Under the pieces are notes generated by a model. That model worked only from the letters and a program-made list of their open reading frames with translations. It made no database searches and was not told where the DNA came from. DNA of 64,000 nt from the NCBI GenBank assembly GCA_900538555.1, contig UPYI01000001.1, forward strand, positions 248,001 to 312,000. Direction: 5' to 3'. A program made the position numbers and the translations under genes. This stretch comes from an uncultured Porphyromonadaceae bacterium (GTDB lineage Bacteria > Bacteroidota > Bacteroidia > Bacteroidales > Barnesiellaceae). Within the stretch, counting starts at the first letter, position 1, and the number at the start of each line of letters is the position of its first letter. Positions 33,677 through 42,569 of this stretch are shown piece after piece.

Positions 33677-34174
33677 ATGGAAATATATCGGCAGAAATGT
33701 TCGTGGGGCAAATCCCCTCTTTGGATGAACGGGTTAGTCGTTCTTCTGTTCGCCATACCCTTTATCTGGCAAGACGAACAGAAGCCACTCGAACCGTGGG
33801 TGGCAATCACCATACTAACCGCATTTCTCGCACTGTTGTTCAGCGGTCTGTTCTATTGCCCCCGATACATAGCCATAACGCCCGATACGTTAGTAATCAA
33901 ACGTATCGTAGCCAGCAAAGTCATTCCGTTAAGCGAAATCGAATCGGCAGAACCCTATCAACGCACCATGAATTTCACACGTACCTGCGGCAGCGGCGGA
34001 TTCTTAGGCTATTGGGGATGGTTCCACAATCAGGAGTTAAAGCATTTCTTTGTCTACGCCACCAATCTCAACCAGTTGGTTCTGGTACGGTTGAGGTCGG
34101 GACGAAAATATGTAATCTCATGCACGGATGCCCCAAGCATGGCAACGGAAATCGCACGCCAACTTCGAAATTAA
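33677..34174 (+). CDS. Membrane-anchored bacterial PH-domain protein
   Basis: A 165-residue protein with two N-terminal membrane helices (about 17-31 and 41-60) and a C-terminal bacterial pleckstrin-homology-like domain (about 62-160: YIAITPDTLVIKRIVASKVIPLSEIESAEPY ... LVLVRLRSGRKYVISCTD). GSGGFLGYWGWFHN is a segment recurring in this family. Such proteins are probably membrane-associated; no function is assigned. It lies 102 bp after ygiQ and 55 bp before the S9 peptidase gene. TAACTTTA near 33650 is a weak -7 candidate. Confidence 0.8.
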   Translation: MEIYRQKCSWGKSPLWMNGLVVLLFAIPFIWQDEQKPLEPWVAITILTAFLALLFSGLFYCPRYIAITPDTLVIKRIVASKVIPLSEIESAEPYQRTMNFTRTCGSGGFLGYWGWFHNQELKHFFVYATNLNQLVLVRLRSGRKYVISCTDAPSMATEIARQLRN

Positions 34175-34229
34175 AAAATAAATCCGGCGGCGGGAAACTG
34201 CCGCGACACACATAAATACAGTTTTTTAC

Positions 34230-36326
34230 ATGAAACATTTATTCGTATCGGCTATGGCTGGAACTTTATTATTGACAGCCTGTCAATCTTCCTCCACATC
34301 GGGAGGCAGTATCATCGAAAAACCTTCGGTGAAGGTTGAAAACGGTATTATGAATACCGATGTGCTGATGGCTTTCGGACGAATCAGCGATCCGGTAGTT
34401 TCTCCGGACAAACAAAAAGTTTTATACGGAGTTTCGTATGTGGATGTAGCCCAAAACAAATCGAACCGGGAACTGATGGTCGTGAACATCGACGGCAGCG
34501 GACGGAAACAACTTACTCATACCGCCGGCTCGGAACTGAACGGCGTATGGATCGACGGAGGCGATAAAATCGCATTCCTCTCGGCAGAAAGCGGCAGTTA
34601 CCAATTGTGGGTGATGAATGCCGACGGCAGCCATCGCCGGCAGATCAGCCACCTCGAACGCGATATACAGGGCTTCCTGCTTTCGCCGGACGAAACACAA
34701 ATATTGTTGATCTGCAATATCAAGGCTATCGAAACCGCTTCGGACATCTATCCCGATCTGGATAAAGCGACCGGCAGAGTGATCGACGACCTGATGTACA
34801 AACATTGGAACGAATGGGTGGAAGAGATTCCGCATCCCTACATCGCATCGTTCGACGGAGAGAAGATCGGCGAACTGACCGACCTGCTTGAAGGCGAACC
34901 GTATGAGTCGCCGATGAAACCGTTCGGCGGCACGGAATCGTTCTCATGGGCTCCGGACGGCAAGAGCATCGCCTACGTATGCCGCAAAAAGACCGGTCTG
35001 GAATACTCCTTATCGACCAACTCGGACATCTACCTCTACGACATCGCCTCGAAAACATCGCGCAATCTCACAGAGGGCATGATGGGTTACGATACCAACC
35101 CGAGTTTCTCGTCCGACGGGAAATATCTGTTGTGGACCAGCATGGAACGCGACGGTTACGAATCGGATAAAAACCGGGTATTCGTCTTGGATATGGCTAC
35201 GGGCGAGAAAAATTACCTGACCTCCGACTTCGATTACAGCGCCGACGGTGCAGCATGGGCACCCGACAACCGTTCGGTATATTTCAGCGCACCGTACCGC
35301 GGCGAGGTACACCTGTTCAACGTAACGCTTGCCGACAAAACGATCAAGCAGATCACGACCGGCTATTACGACTACGGAACATTCATTCCGGTGAGCGACC
35401 GTTGCATCGTGGCTACCCGCCACTCGTTATCGCAACCCGACGAAATTTACACCATCGACCCGACCGACCTGAGCATCGCCGAAATTTCGTTCGAAAATAA
35501 AGAAATACTCGACCAGGTGACAATGGGCCGCGTAGAAGAACGCTGGATAAAGACGACCGACAACAAAGAGATGTTGGCATGGGTTGTCTATCCACCGAAT
35601 TTCGACCCGAACAAAAAATATCCGGCATTGCTTTACTGCCAGGGCGGTCCGCAAAGCCCGGTAAGCCAGTTCTGGTCGTACCGCTGGAACCTGCAAATGA
35701 TGGCAGCCAACGGCTACATCGTCATCGCACCGAACCGTCGGGGCTTGTACGGATTCGGACAGGAATGGCTGGAACAGATCAGCGGCGACTACGGCGGTCA
35801 GAATATGAAAGACTACCTGAGCGCAAGCGATGCTCTGGCAAAAGAACCGTATGTCGATGCCGACCGTATGGGTGCTGTGGGTGCAAGTTACGGCGGGTTC
35901 TCGGTTTACTGGCTGGCAGGACACCACAAAGACCGGTTCAAGGCTTTCATCGCTCATGCCGGCATCTTCAACATCGAGCAACAATATTTCGAAACCGAAG
36001 AGATGTGGTTCGCCAATTGGGATATGGGCGGCGCTCCGTGGGAAAAGGACAACAAGATCGCCCAACGGACTTTCGCCAATTCTCCGCACAAGTTCGTAGA
36101 CCAATGGAATACGCCGATTCTCGTCATACACGGGGAATACGATTTCCGCATCCTCGCTTCGCAAGGCATGTCGGCATTCAATGCAGCGAAACTGCGCGGC
36201 GTACCTGCCGAAATGCTGATCTTCCCGGATGAATGCCACTGGGTTCAAAAACCGCAAAACGCAGTGCTCTGGCACCGGATCTTCTTCCGCTGGCTCGACA
36301 AATGGCTGAAACCGACGGCAGAGTAA
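34230..36326 (+). CDS. S9 family peptidase (dipeptidyl/acyl-peptidase type), lipoprotein
   Basis: A 698-residue serine peptidase of clan SC family S9, cleaving short peptides outside the cytoplasm. The lipoprotein signal MKHLFVSAMAGTLLLTAC has its Cys at residue 18. A TolB/DPP-IV-like beta-propeller (about 50-430) has repeated SPDxxxIxY-type blades. The alpha/beta hydrolase domain has nucleophile GASYGG, Asp in HGEYDFRI, and His in DECHWV. Followed 13 bp later by an ABC ATPase gene, perhaps co-transcribed by position only. Confidence 0.94.
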   Translation: MKHLFVSAMAGTLLLTACQSSSTSGGSIIEKPSVKVENGIMNTDVLMAFGRISDPVVSPDKQKVLYGVSYVDVAQNKSNRELMVVNIDGSGRKQLTHTAGSELNGVWIDGGDKIAFLSAESGSYQLWVMNADGSHRRQISHLERDIQGFLLSPDETQILLICNIKAIETASDIYPDLDKATGRVIDDLMYKHWNEWVEEIPHPYIASFDGEKIGELTDLLEGEPYESPMKPFGGTESFSWAPDGKSIAYVCRKKTGLEYSLSTNSDIYLYDIASKTSRNLTEGMMGYDTNPSFSSDGKYLLWTSMERDGYESDKNRVFVLDMATGEKNYLTSDFDYSADGAAWAPDNRSVYFSAPYRGEVHLFNVTLADKTIKQITTGYYDYGTFIPVSDRCIVATRHSLSQPDEIYTIDPTDLSIAEISFENKEILDQVTMGRVEERWIKTTDNKEMLAWVVYPPNFDPNKKYPALLYCQGGPQSPVSQFWSYRWNLQMMAANGYIVIAPNRRGLYGFGQEWLEQISGDYGGQNMKDYLSASDALAKEPYVDADRMGAVGASYGGFSVYWLAGHHKDRFKAFIAHAGIFNIEQQYFETEEMWFANWDMGGAPWEKDNKIAQRTFANSPHKFVDQWNTPILVIHGEYDFRILASQGMSAFNAAKLRGVPAEMLIFPDECHWVQKPQNAVLWHRIFFRWLDKWLKPTAE

Positions 36327-36339
36327 AAACAGTACGTTC

Positions 36340-36966
36340 ATGATTGAATTTAAAGACGTTACATTCTTTTACGACCATAAACCTCTGATGCAGCACTTTT
36401 CGTGCTGCATCGAACGAGGTGAGAAAGTGGTGCTTTTCGGGCCCTCGGGCAAAGGGAAAAGCACCCTTCTCGCATCTATACCGGGCTTTGTACGTCCCGA
36501 CGAAGGACGGATAGAGATTGACGGGAAAGAACTGACCGGGGCGTCGGTAACTTCGATACGGCAACGTATCGCATGGCTGCCCCAAGAGTTCACCCTGCCC
36601 TACGACACGGTACGGGAAACAATCGAGGCTCCGTTCCGGTTACGCGCCAACCGTAGAAATATGCCCGCACGGGAAACGGTGCTCGACCACTTCGAACGGT
36701 TGGGTTTGGAAGCCGTATTGTACGATAAACGAAACATCGAGATTTCGGGCGGACAGCGACAACGTATCATGCTGATGATCGCCGCACTGCTCGGCAAAGA
36801 GATCGTCCTGCTCGACGAACCGACCTCGGCTCTCGATCCCGAGTCGGTAGAACGGGTAATCCGTTACATCCGGTCGCTCGAATCGGCTACCGTCGTCATG
36901 GTTTCTCACGACCGGCGGGTTATCGGGGCTTTCGACCGGGAAATCGGTATCGGTATTCACGAATAA
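36340..36966 (+). CDS. ABC transporter ATP-binding protein, FetA/YbbL-like
   Basis: A 208-residue ATPase. Walker A GPSGKGKST (36-44), signature ISGGQRQR, Walker B IVLLDEPTSALD and switch His in VMVSHDR are all present. The short length and pairing with the following permease fit the FetAB (YbbLM) system, linked in E. coli to iron export. Six bases separate the two genes. Metal specificity is inferred from family only. Confidence 0.88.
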   Translation: MIEFKDVTFFYDHKPLMQHFSCCIERGEKVVLFGPSGKGKSTLLASIPGFVRPDEGRIEIDGKELTGASVTSIRQRIAWLPQEFTLPYDTVRETIEAPFRLRANRRNMPARETVLDHFERLGLEAVLYDKRNIEISGGQRQRIMLMIAALLGKEIVLLDEPTSALDPESVERVIRYIRSLESATVVMVSHDRRVIGAFDREIGIGIHE

Positions 36967-36972
36967 GATATT

Positions 36973-37746
36973 ATGGAGACAATCAACATCGGATATGGGG
37001 AAATGGCGATCGGCTTTTTACTGTTGCTGATCCCCGTTTTCTTCTTATACTACTATCGCACAGGCTTGGTAAAGAGTACCATAATCGCCGCCGCCCGCAT
37101 GACCATACAATTGTTTTTCATCGGGTTCTATTTGGAGTATCTGTTTGAGTGGAACAATGTGTGGGTGAACCTGTTGTGGGTACTTATCATGATCGGCATC
37201 GCAACCTACACCGTCCTGCAACGTACCCGACTGCCGATCAAAATGCTGGTCATACCGGTAGGAACGGCGTTTCTGATCTCGTTATTGATTATAGATTTCT
37301 ATTTCCTCGGATTGGTCGTACGTCCGCCCTACCTGTTCGAAGCCCGTTATTTCGTACCGATCAGCGGCATGATACTGGGCAATATGCTCTCGGCTAATGT
37401 GATCGCGCTCAATACGTTCTACGGCTCGATCGAACGGGAGCGGCAACAGTATCTTTATCTGTTGGGCAACGGTGCAAGCCGTAGCGAGGCTCTGGCTCCG
37501 TTTATGCGCGAGGCTTTGTTGAAATCGTTCAACCCGACCATCGCTTCGATGGCGGTAATGGGACTGATTGCCCTGCCGGGCACCATGACCGGACAGATTC
37601 TCGGCGGCAGCAGTCCTTCGGTCGCTATCCGCTACCAGATCATGCTGATGGTGACGATCTTCGCCTCATCGCTCATATCGGTGCTGATTACACTGACCGC
37701 TTCGCACCGGAAAGCGTTCGACGCATTCGGTATCAAACGGTTTTAG
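36973..37746 (+). CDS. ABC transporter permease, FetB/YbbM-like
   Basis: A 257-residue inner-membrane permease with about seven hydrophobic segments. The conserved UPF0014 patterns are MTIQLFFIGFYLEYLF near 38-53, FVPISGMILGNMLSANVIALN near 126-146, and LIALPGTMTGQILGGSSPSVAIRYQ near 197-221. It pairs with the preceding ATPase. Probable metal (iron) exporter by family. Last gene of the plus-strand run; the gap after it holds a terminator serving the opposite strand. Confidence 0.9.
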   Translation: METINIGYGEMAIGFLLLLIPVFFLYYYRTGLVKSTIIAAARMTIQLFFIGFYLEYLFEWNNVWVNLLWVLIMIGIATYTVLQRTRLPIKMLVIPVGTAFLISLLIIDFYFLGLVVRPPYLFEARYFVPISGMILGNMLSANVIALNTFYGSIERERQQYLYLLGNGASRSEALAPFMREALLKSFNPTIASMAVMGLIALPGTMTGQILGGSSPSVAIRYQIMLMVTIFASSLISVLITLTASHRKAFDAFGIKRF

Positions 37747-37799
37747 ATCGACCGAAACATCCTCATAGCCTTTCACCTTAAACATTCTAACGCACCGAA

Positions 37800-37840
37800 A
37801 AGGGGCTGCATCGAAAACTTGCATTTCGACACAACCCCTT
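37800..37840 (-). terminator. Terminator of the PII-like gene
   Basis: Arms 37800-37816 and 37824-37840. As plus-strand RNA the stem has three A/C mismatches. As minus-strand RNA these become G-U pairs and the 17-bp stem closes fully. It thus appears built for the minus-strand gene ending at 37868. ATTCTAACGCACCG follows on its distal side, as at other terminators here. Confidence 0.75.
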
Positions 37841-37867
37841 CTTTCAGTTTCTAATGTTTATTTCGGA

Positions 37868-38161
37868 TTAGATTGTTTCTTCTATCGTCCACGTAAATGC
37901 CCGCAAACCTAATTGGGGCGTTGCGACATCCATATCGTGCAATGCTTCAAGCAGCTTTTTTACTTTCTCGTCGGCTACCACCGTAATGATTGCGGAGCAC
38001 ATCGAGGGCCAGGCATGACTGCCATAATGCGGATCGCCGGTTTTCGACCCACGTCCCTGCATGGTAGGGAAATAGGAGAATCCACGACAGCTCTGTTTGT
38101 CGAGCAGTTCGATAATCCGATGATAATATGCTTGATCGAACGTGATAAGTACTGATTTCAT
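37868..38161 (-). CDS. PII-like small protein downstream of RND efflux genes
   Basis: A 97-residue protein with a ferredoxin-like, PII-type pattern: MKSVLITFDQAYYHRIIELLDKQSCRGFSYF at the start, then a GRGSKTGDPHYGSHAWPSMCSAIITVV middle, and ALHDMDVATPQLGLRAFTWTIEE at the end. Similar small proteins (DUF3240 type) occur beside heavy-metal RND pumps in other bacteria. It is the last gene on the strand of the tetR-tolC-mfp-rnd set, 153 bp after the pump gene, with a hairpin between. It may bind a ligand and signal pump state; this is inference. Confidence 0.7.
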   Translation of the reverse strand: MKSVLITFDQAYYHRIIELLDKQSCRGFSYFPTMQGRGSKTGDPHYGSHAWPSMCSAIITVVADEKVKKLLEALHDMDVATPQLGLRAFTWTIEETI

Positions 38162-38186
38162 ATCTTAAATTTTTAATTTTCAATAA

Positions 38187-38258
38187 ACGCTGCGCCCCGG
38201 CAAATCGGTTCAAGTTTCTACTTGACCGCTTCTGCACCCGGCTTGCAGTTTATCTTTA
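38187..38258 (+). repeat. Solitary decayed promoter-hairpin unit
   Basis: One plus-oriented unit: CGCTGCGCCCCGGCA, the palindrome TCAAGT-TTCT-ACTTGA at 38210-38225, CTTCTGC, and TATCTTTA at 38251-38258. It points antisense into the pump gene and drives no visible gene. Confidence 0.6.
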
Positions 38259-38269
38259 TTCTTTTAAAC

Positions 38270-38295
38270 CGGCAGAGGAGAAGACTCCCCTGCCG
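38270..38295 (-). terminator. RND pump gene terminator or attenuator
   Basis: An 11-bp stem with 4-nt loop (CGGCAGAGGAG / CTCCCCTGCCG), 20 bp past the pump stop. The single mismatch is a G-U pair in minus-strand RNA; the following run is only moderately U-rich, so some readthrough into the PII-like gene is plausible. Confidence 0.65.
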
Positions 38296-38314
38296 AAATG
38301 ATTTTGCAACAAGA

Positions 38315-41300
38315 TCAATGTGCGGCTTCTTCCGCATCGAGACGGTTGTGTAGTTTTTTCCGACGACGATTCACTCCTACTCCGGCAAATACACAATAGA
38401 GAACCGGAACCAGAATCAAGGTAAGAATAGTAGAAACCGTCAGACCGCCGATTACCGCCGTACCCATAGGACGCCACATTTCAGAACCCTCGCCCGTACC
38501 GATAGCCATCGGCACCATACCGAGTATCGTGGTCAATGTGGTCATGATTACCGGACGCAGACGCGACTTACCGCCTTGTACTACCGCCGTAACGATACCT
38601 TGTCCGCGTTCACGATTCAGAATAATGTAGTCGATCAACACGATACCATTCTTCACCACGATACCGATCAACATGATGGCTCCGATCAACGACATCACGT
38701 TCAAGGTGCTGCCCGACAGCCACAGGGCGAGGAACACTCCGGAGAACGAGAACGGAATGGCGAACATGATGATGAAGGGATAGGTAAGCGATTCGAACTG
38801 TGCCGCCATGACAATGAATACCAACAGGATAATCAATATCATCAACGTGAACAGGTCGCCGAACGAATCTTGCTGGTCTTCGTATGTACCTGCCAATTGC
38901 ACGGAGATACCCAACGGAATATCCATCTTTTTCAGTTCCTTGTCCATAGCTTCCACCACATCGCTCATCGGCACACCCGAAATCACCGCCGACACGGTAT
39001 TGATACGTTCACGGTCTTTTCGTTCGATCGTAGGCGGAGCAAAGCGTTCTACGACCGTACCGAGTTCACGCACCCGTACGCCTTTGCCTTGCGAGTTGTA
39101 GATCACGATATTCTCGATATCCTCGATCGAAGTACGATGTTCGGGCGCATACATGACCTTGATATCGTATTCGTCTCCTTCTTCGCGGAAAAGCGACGCG
39201 GTAGATCCATTGATGCGGTTACGCAGGAAGGTTGCCGCCGTAGAGAGGTTCAAACCGTTCAACGCCAGTTTTTCCCGATCGAAATCGACTTGATATTCAG
39301 GTTGGTATTCACCCCGGCTGATAATTACTTCGGCACAGCCTTTGATAGCGAGCAGTTTTTCCTGCAACATCGCTGCCACCCGGTCGGTTTCTTCAAAACT
39401 GTAACCGTATATCTCGTAGTCGAGAGTAGCCTGTCCGCCCATGCCGGTATTACCTCCACCCAATTTCACTTCGAATTTGCGGATTTCGGGATAGTGACGC
39501 AGATCGTCACGCATCATGTCGCAGATTTCGGACAGCGAACGATCCCGATCTTCGAGATCGATCAAGCTGATATTGAAAGTAATGATATGCGTACCGTTGT
39601 CCTGCATCGAAGCGAATGCGTTGTCGGTGCTTGCCTGACCTACGGTGAAGTTACAAACTTTGATTTCGGGATATTTCTTTGTCCACTGGTCATAAAGTTT
39701 CATGGATATTTCCTTCGAAATCTCGGTACGGGTACCGATAGGCATTTCGATCGAAACTCCGATTCGTCCGTTATCCTGAGAGGGGAAGAATTCCGTACCT
39801 ACCTGACTTACCAAAAACATACTGGCAACGAAAATACCGAGACAGGAGAATATTACCGTCTTACGGTGGCGTACCGACCAATTCAATATCGAAGCATAAA
39901 AGTCGTCGAAACGATCCAGTCCGCGTTCAATCGGATGATAAATCAGCTTGAAAAGTTTGGATTGCTTGGGGTTCAACCGCAGCAGTTGCGAACAGAGCAT
40001 CGGTGTGAGAGAAAGGGCACTGGTCGTAGAAACGATCATGATGATCGTCACCATCCAACCCAACTCCTTGAAGAAGATACCGGTCATACCGGATACCATA
40101 GTGAGCGGGAAGAATACGGCAATCAAAGTAAGCGTAGATGCGATAACCGATATACCGACCTCGTTCGTTCCGTGGATAGCGGCTTGTTTCGGGTCACTAC
40201 CCCGCTCGATATGTGTCGTCACGTTTTCCAATACCACAATCGCATCATCGACCACCATACCGATAGCGATGGAGAGCGCGGAGAGTGAAATGATGTTCAA
40301 CGAACTGTCGGTGATCGCCAGATAGATGAACGAAGCGACCAACGAAATCGGGATCGTAATTACGACGATAATCGTAGCCCGCCAACGACCGAGGAAGAAG
40401 AGTACGACCAAAGTCACGAAGAGCAAAGCCAGCATCACGGTTTCGAACAAACTGTCGATCGTGTTGCTGATGTTGTCGGAGGTATTGACGATAATACCGA
40501 GTTTCACATCGGAAGGCAGGTTCTTTTGGAGGCGGGGCAATGCGTCGAGCACCGCTTTGGAAATCTGCACGGAGTTGGCACCCGACTGTTTTTGAATCAC
40601 GATCATCGCACCTTGCACTCCATTGTTATAGGCTTCTTGCGCACGTTCTTCCACCGAGTCGTGTACCGTGGCGACATCGCGCAGATAGATTGTCCGTCCG
40701 TTGAACGTACCGACTACAATGTCGTTCATCTGACGGGCATCGGTAAATTCGCCCTGTACGCGCAATGCGTAGGTATCGGATCCGATATCGAACGTACCGC
40801 CGGGAATGTTCCGGTTTTCAGCTCCGATCACGGACGATATACCCTCGACCGTGAGATGATAGGCTTCGAGACGTTCGGGATCGACATAAATCTGTATTTC
40901 GCGTTCGGGCGCACCGGTAATGGAGACCGTACCTACTCCGCTGATACGAGCCAACGGGTTCGCCACATTGTCGTCCAATATTTTATAGAGAGCCGGCATA
41001 CTCTCCTCGGCTTGTACGGAGAGGAGTACGATAGGAATCATATCGGCATCGAACTTGAAAATGATCGGCGTCTCCGATTCATCGGGCAACGAGGATTTCA
41101 CCATGTCGAGTTTATCACGCACATCGTTCGTCAGTACATCGATGTCATAACCGTACTCGAATTCGAGCGTGATCAAAGACATATTTTCTTTCGACTGCGA
41201 AGTAATGTGTTTCAAGTTGCTCACCGCATTCAACGTATTTTCCAACGGACGGGTAAGGTTGGTTTCAATATCGGCGGCACTCGCTCCGGGATATGCCGTC

Positions 41301-41443
41301 ATCACCATGATCACATTGCTTTCGACATCGGGATAGAGGTCGATCGGTAATTTTTGTAACGAGAAGAGACCCAGTATCGCAATCGCCACAAAGCAGAGCG
41401 AAGTCATAATCGGTTTCTTCACCGCACCTTCATATAGACTCAT
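38315..41443 (-). CDS. RND efflux transporter inner-membrane pump (HAE1 type)
   Basis: A 1042-residue resistance-nodulation-division pump exporting hydrophobic drugs or similar compounds using the proton gradient. Twelve membrane helices with two large periplasmic loops are evident. GMVVDDAIVVLENVTTHIERG in helix 4 carries the two proton-relay Asp residues; other motifs are VFFPLTMVSGMTGIFFKELGW and a C-terminal GIVVKNGIVLIDYIILNRERG. PMSD and periplasmic docking regions match the AcrB/MdtB-like branch. Length normal. Part of the operon tetR, tolC-like, fusion protein, pump. Substrate unknown. Confidence 0.95.
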   Translation of the reverse strand: MSLYEGAVKKPIMTSLCFVAIAILGLFSLQKLPIDLYPDVESNVIMVMTAYPGASAADIETNLTRPLENTLNAVSNLKHITSQSKENMSLITLEFEYGYDIDVLTNDVRDKLDMVKSSLPDESETPIIFKFDADMIPIVLLSVQAEESMPALYKILDDNVANPLARISGVGTVSITGAPEREIQIYVDPERLEAYHLTVEGISSVIGAENRNIPGGTFDIGSDTYALRVQGEFTDARQMNDIVVGTFNGRTIYLRDVATVHDSVEERAQEAYNNGVQGAMIVIQKQSGANSVQISKAVLDALPRLQKNLPSDVKLGIIVNTSDNISNTIDSLFETVMLALLFVTLVVLFFLGRWRATIIVVITIPISLVASFIYLAITDSSLNIISLSALSIAIGMVVDDAIVVLENVTTHIERGSDPKQAAIHGTNEVGISVIASTLTLIAVFFPLTMVSGMTGIFFKELGWMVTIIMIVSTTSALSLTPMLCSQLLRLNPKQSKLFKLIYHPIERGLDRFDDFYASILNWSVRHRKTVIFSCLGIFVASMFLVSQVGTEFFPSQDNGRIGVSIEMPIGTRTEISKEISMKLYDQWTKKYPEIKVCNFTVGQASTDNAFASMQDNGTHIITFNISLIDLEDRDRSLSEICDMMRDDLRHYPEIRKFEVKLGGGNTGMGGQATLDYEIYGYSFEETDRVAAMLQEKLLAIKGCAEVIISRGEYQPEYQVDFDREKLALNGLNLSTAATFLRNRINGSTASLFREEGDEYDIKVMYAPEHRTSIEDIENIVIYNSQGKGVRVRELGTVVERFAPPTIERKDRERINTVSAVISGVPMSDVVEAMDKELKKMDIPLGISVQLAGTYEDQQDSFGDLFTLMILIILLVFIVMAAQFESLTYPFIIMFAIPFSFSGVFLALWLSGSTLNVMSLIGAIMLIGIVVKNGIVLIDYIILNRERGQGIVTAVVQGGKSRLRPVIMTTLTTILGMVPMAIGTGEGSEMWRPMGTAVIGGLTVSTILTLILVPVLYCVFAGVGVNRRRKKLHNRLDAEEAAH

Positions 41444-41514
41444 AAGATATATTTTTTATTTGTTAATGATGCGAGGGAATGCCATATCGAAGCATTCCCG
41501 TTCGGAGTATCCGA

Positions 41515-42534
41515 TTATTCGACAACAGTCACGTCCATGCCGTCGCCTAATTTCGCCTGACCGGCAATCACTACGAACGAATTGTTCTCCACGCCGGAAA
41601 TCAGTTCGTAGGTGGTATCGATGTGACGTCCGAGTTCCACTTTGTTATAACTTACTTTGCCGTCGTTATAGACATACACGAAACGGTCGCCCGATCCGGC
41701 ACGTTTGATCACCGCACGATCGGGCACGACCACCCGATTTTCGGTGCCGAAGTCCATATTGACACGGGCAAACATTCCCGGACGGATACGCTCCTTAGCA
41801 TTCGGGATATTGATCTCGACCGTGAACGTACGTGTAGCGGCATCGATCGTAGGATGTATCAACGATACTTTTCCTTTGAATACCTCATCGCCATAGACAT
41901 CGAGGTTGATATCGACATTCATACCTACATGTACTTTGCGGAAGTCGCTCTCCGAAACGTTCACCAATACTTTTACCGGATTGATCTGCATAACGGTATA
42001 TACAGCCGCACCGCTCGCCATATCGCCTTCGTCGAAATTACGTGCAGTCACCACTCCGGGTATCGGGCTGATAAGTACGGTATTTTCCAACAGATTCTCG
42101 TAAGCGGTTTTCGTGGCTTCGTATTGCGTACCGAGCTGGTCTACCTGCTGTTGCGACGCGCCTCCTACTTTCTGCAATTCGACAACGCGGTCGTATTCCA
42201 ATTTGATATTGTCCAACTGTACTTTCTGTTGCGTCAGATTGGCGGCATCCAGTTCTACCAGTTTCTGTCCCTCTTTCACATGATCGCCAACTTCGACATA
42301 GAGTTTTTTGATGCGGTTGGGCATGGACGAAATGATCTGGTTTCTTTTGAACGGTTCTACCGTAGCCGTATAGACTGCCACCTGCGGCACAGGCTGCGTA
42401 TTTACTTTGGCTATTTTCACCATAGGGGTTTCGTCTCCGTCCGAAACCGTCCCCTTCTTTTCACCTCCGGCACAAGAGGCAAGCATCACCACGGCACACA
42501 AAGCCGTTACATTCAAGAATCTCATTCTTTTCAT
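41515..42534 (-). CDS. RND efflux periplasmic adaptor (membrane fusion protein)
   Basis: A 339-residue lipoprotein adaptor bridging pump and outer-membrane channel. The lipobox is LCAVVMLASC (Cys21). A short lipoyl domain (VEVGDHVKEGQKLVELD) is split by a helical hairpin (about 110-165). Beta-barrel and membrane-proximal domains follow (VNIDLDVYGDEVFKGKVSLIHPTIDAATRTFTVEI). It lies 35 bp after the TolC-like gene and 71 bp before the pump gene. Confidence 0.94.
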   Translation of the reverse strand: MKRMRFLNVTALCAVVMLASCAGGEKKGTVSDGDETPMVKIAKVNTQPVPQVAVYTATVEPFKRNQIISSMPNRIKKLYVEVGDHVKEGQKLVELDAANLTQQKVQLDNIKLEYDRVVELQKVGGASQQQVDQLGTQYEATKTAYENLLENTVLISPIPGVVTARNFDEGDMASGAAVYTVMQINPVKVLVNVSESDFRKVHVGMNVDINLDVYGDEVFKGKVSLIHPTIDAATRTFTVEINIPNAKERIRPGMFARVNMDFGTENRVVVPDRAVIKRAGSGDRFVYVYNDGKVSYNKVELGRHIDTTYELISGVENNSFVVIAGQAKLGDGMDVTVVE

Positions 42535-42569
42535 ATTGTTGTTTATTCTTATTTTCCGTGTATATTACC

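Noticed and set aside
38576..40288. Long plus-strand open frame opposite the RND pump gene
   Set aside because: It is a shadow of codon use in the real gene; the opposite strand has complete RND motifs. Similar shadows opposite susA, dnaA, the PL1 and methylesterase genes were left out for the same reason.
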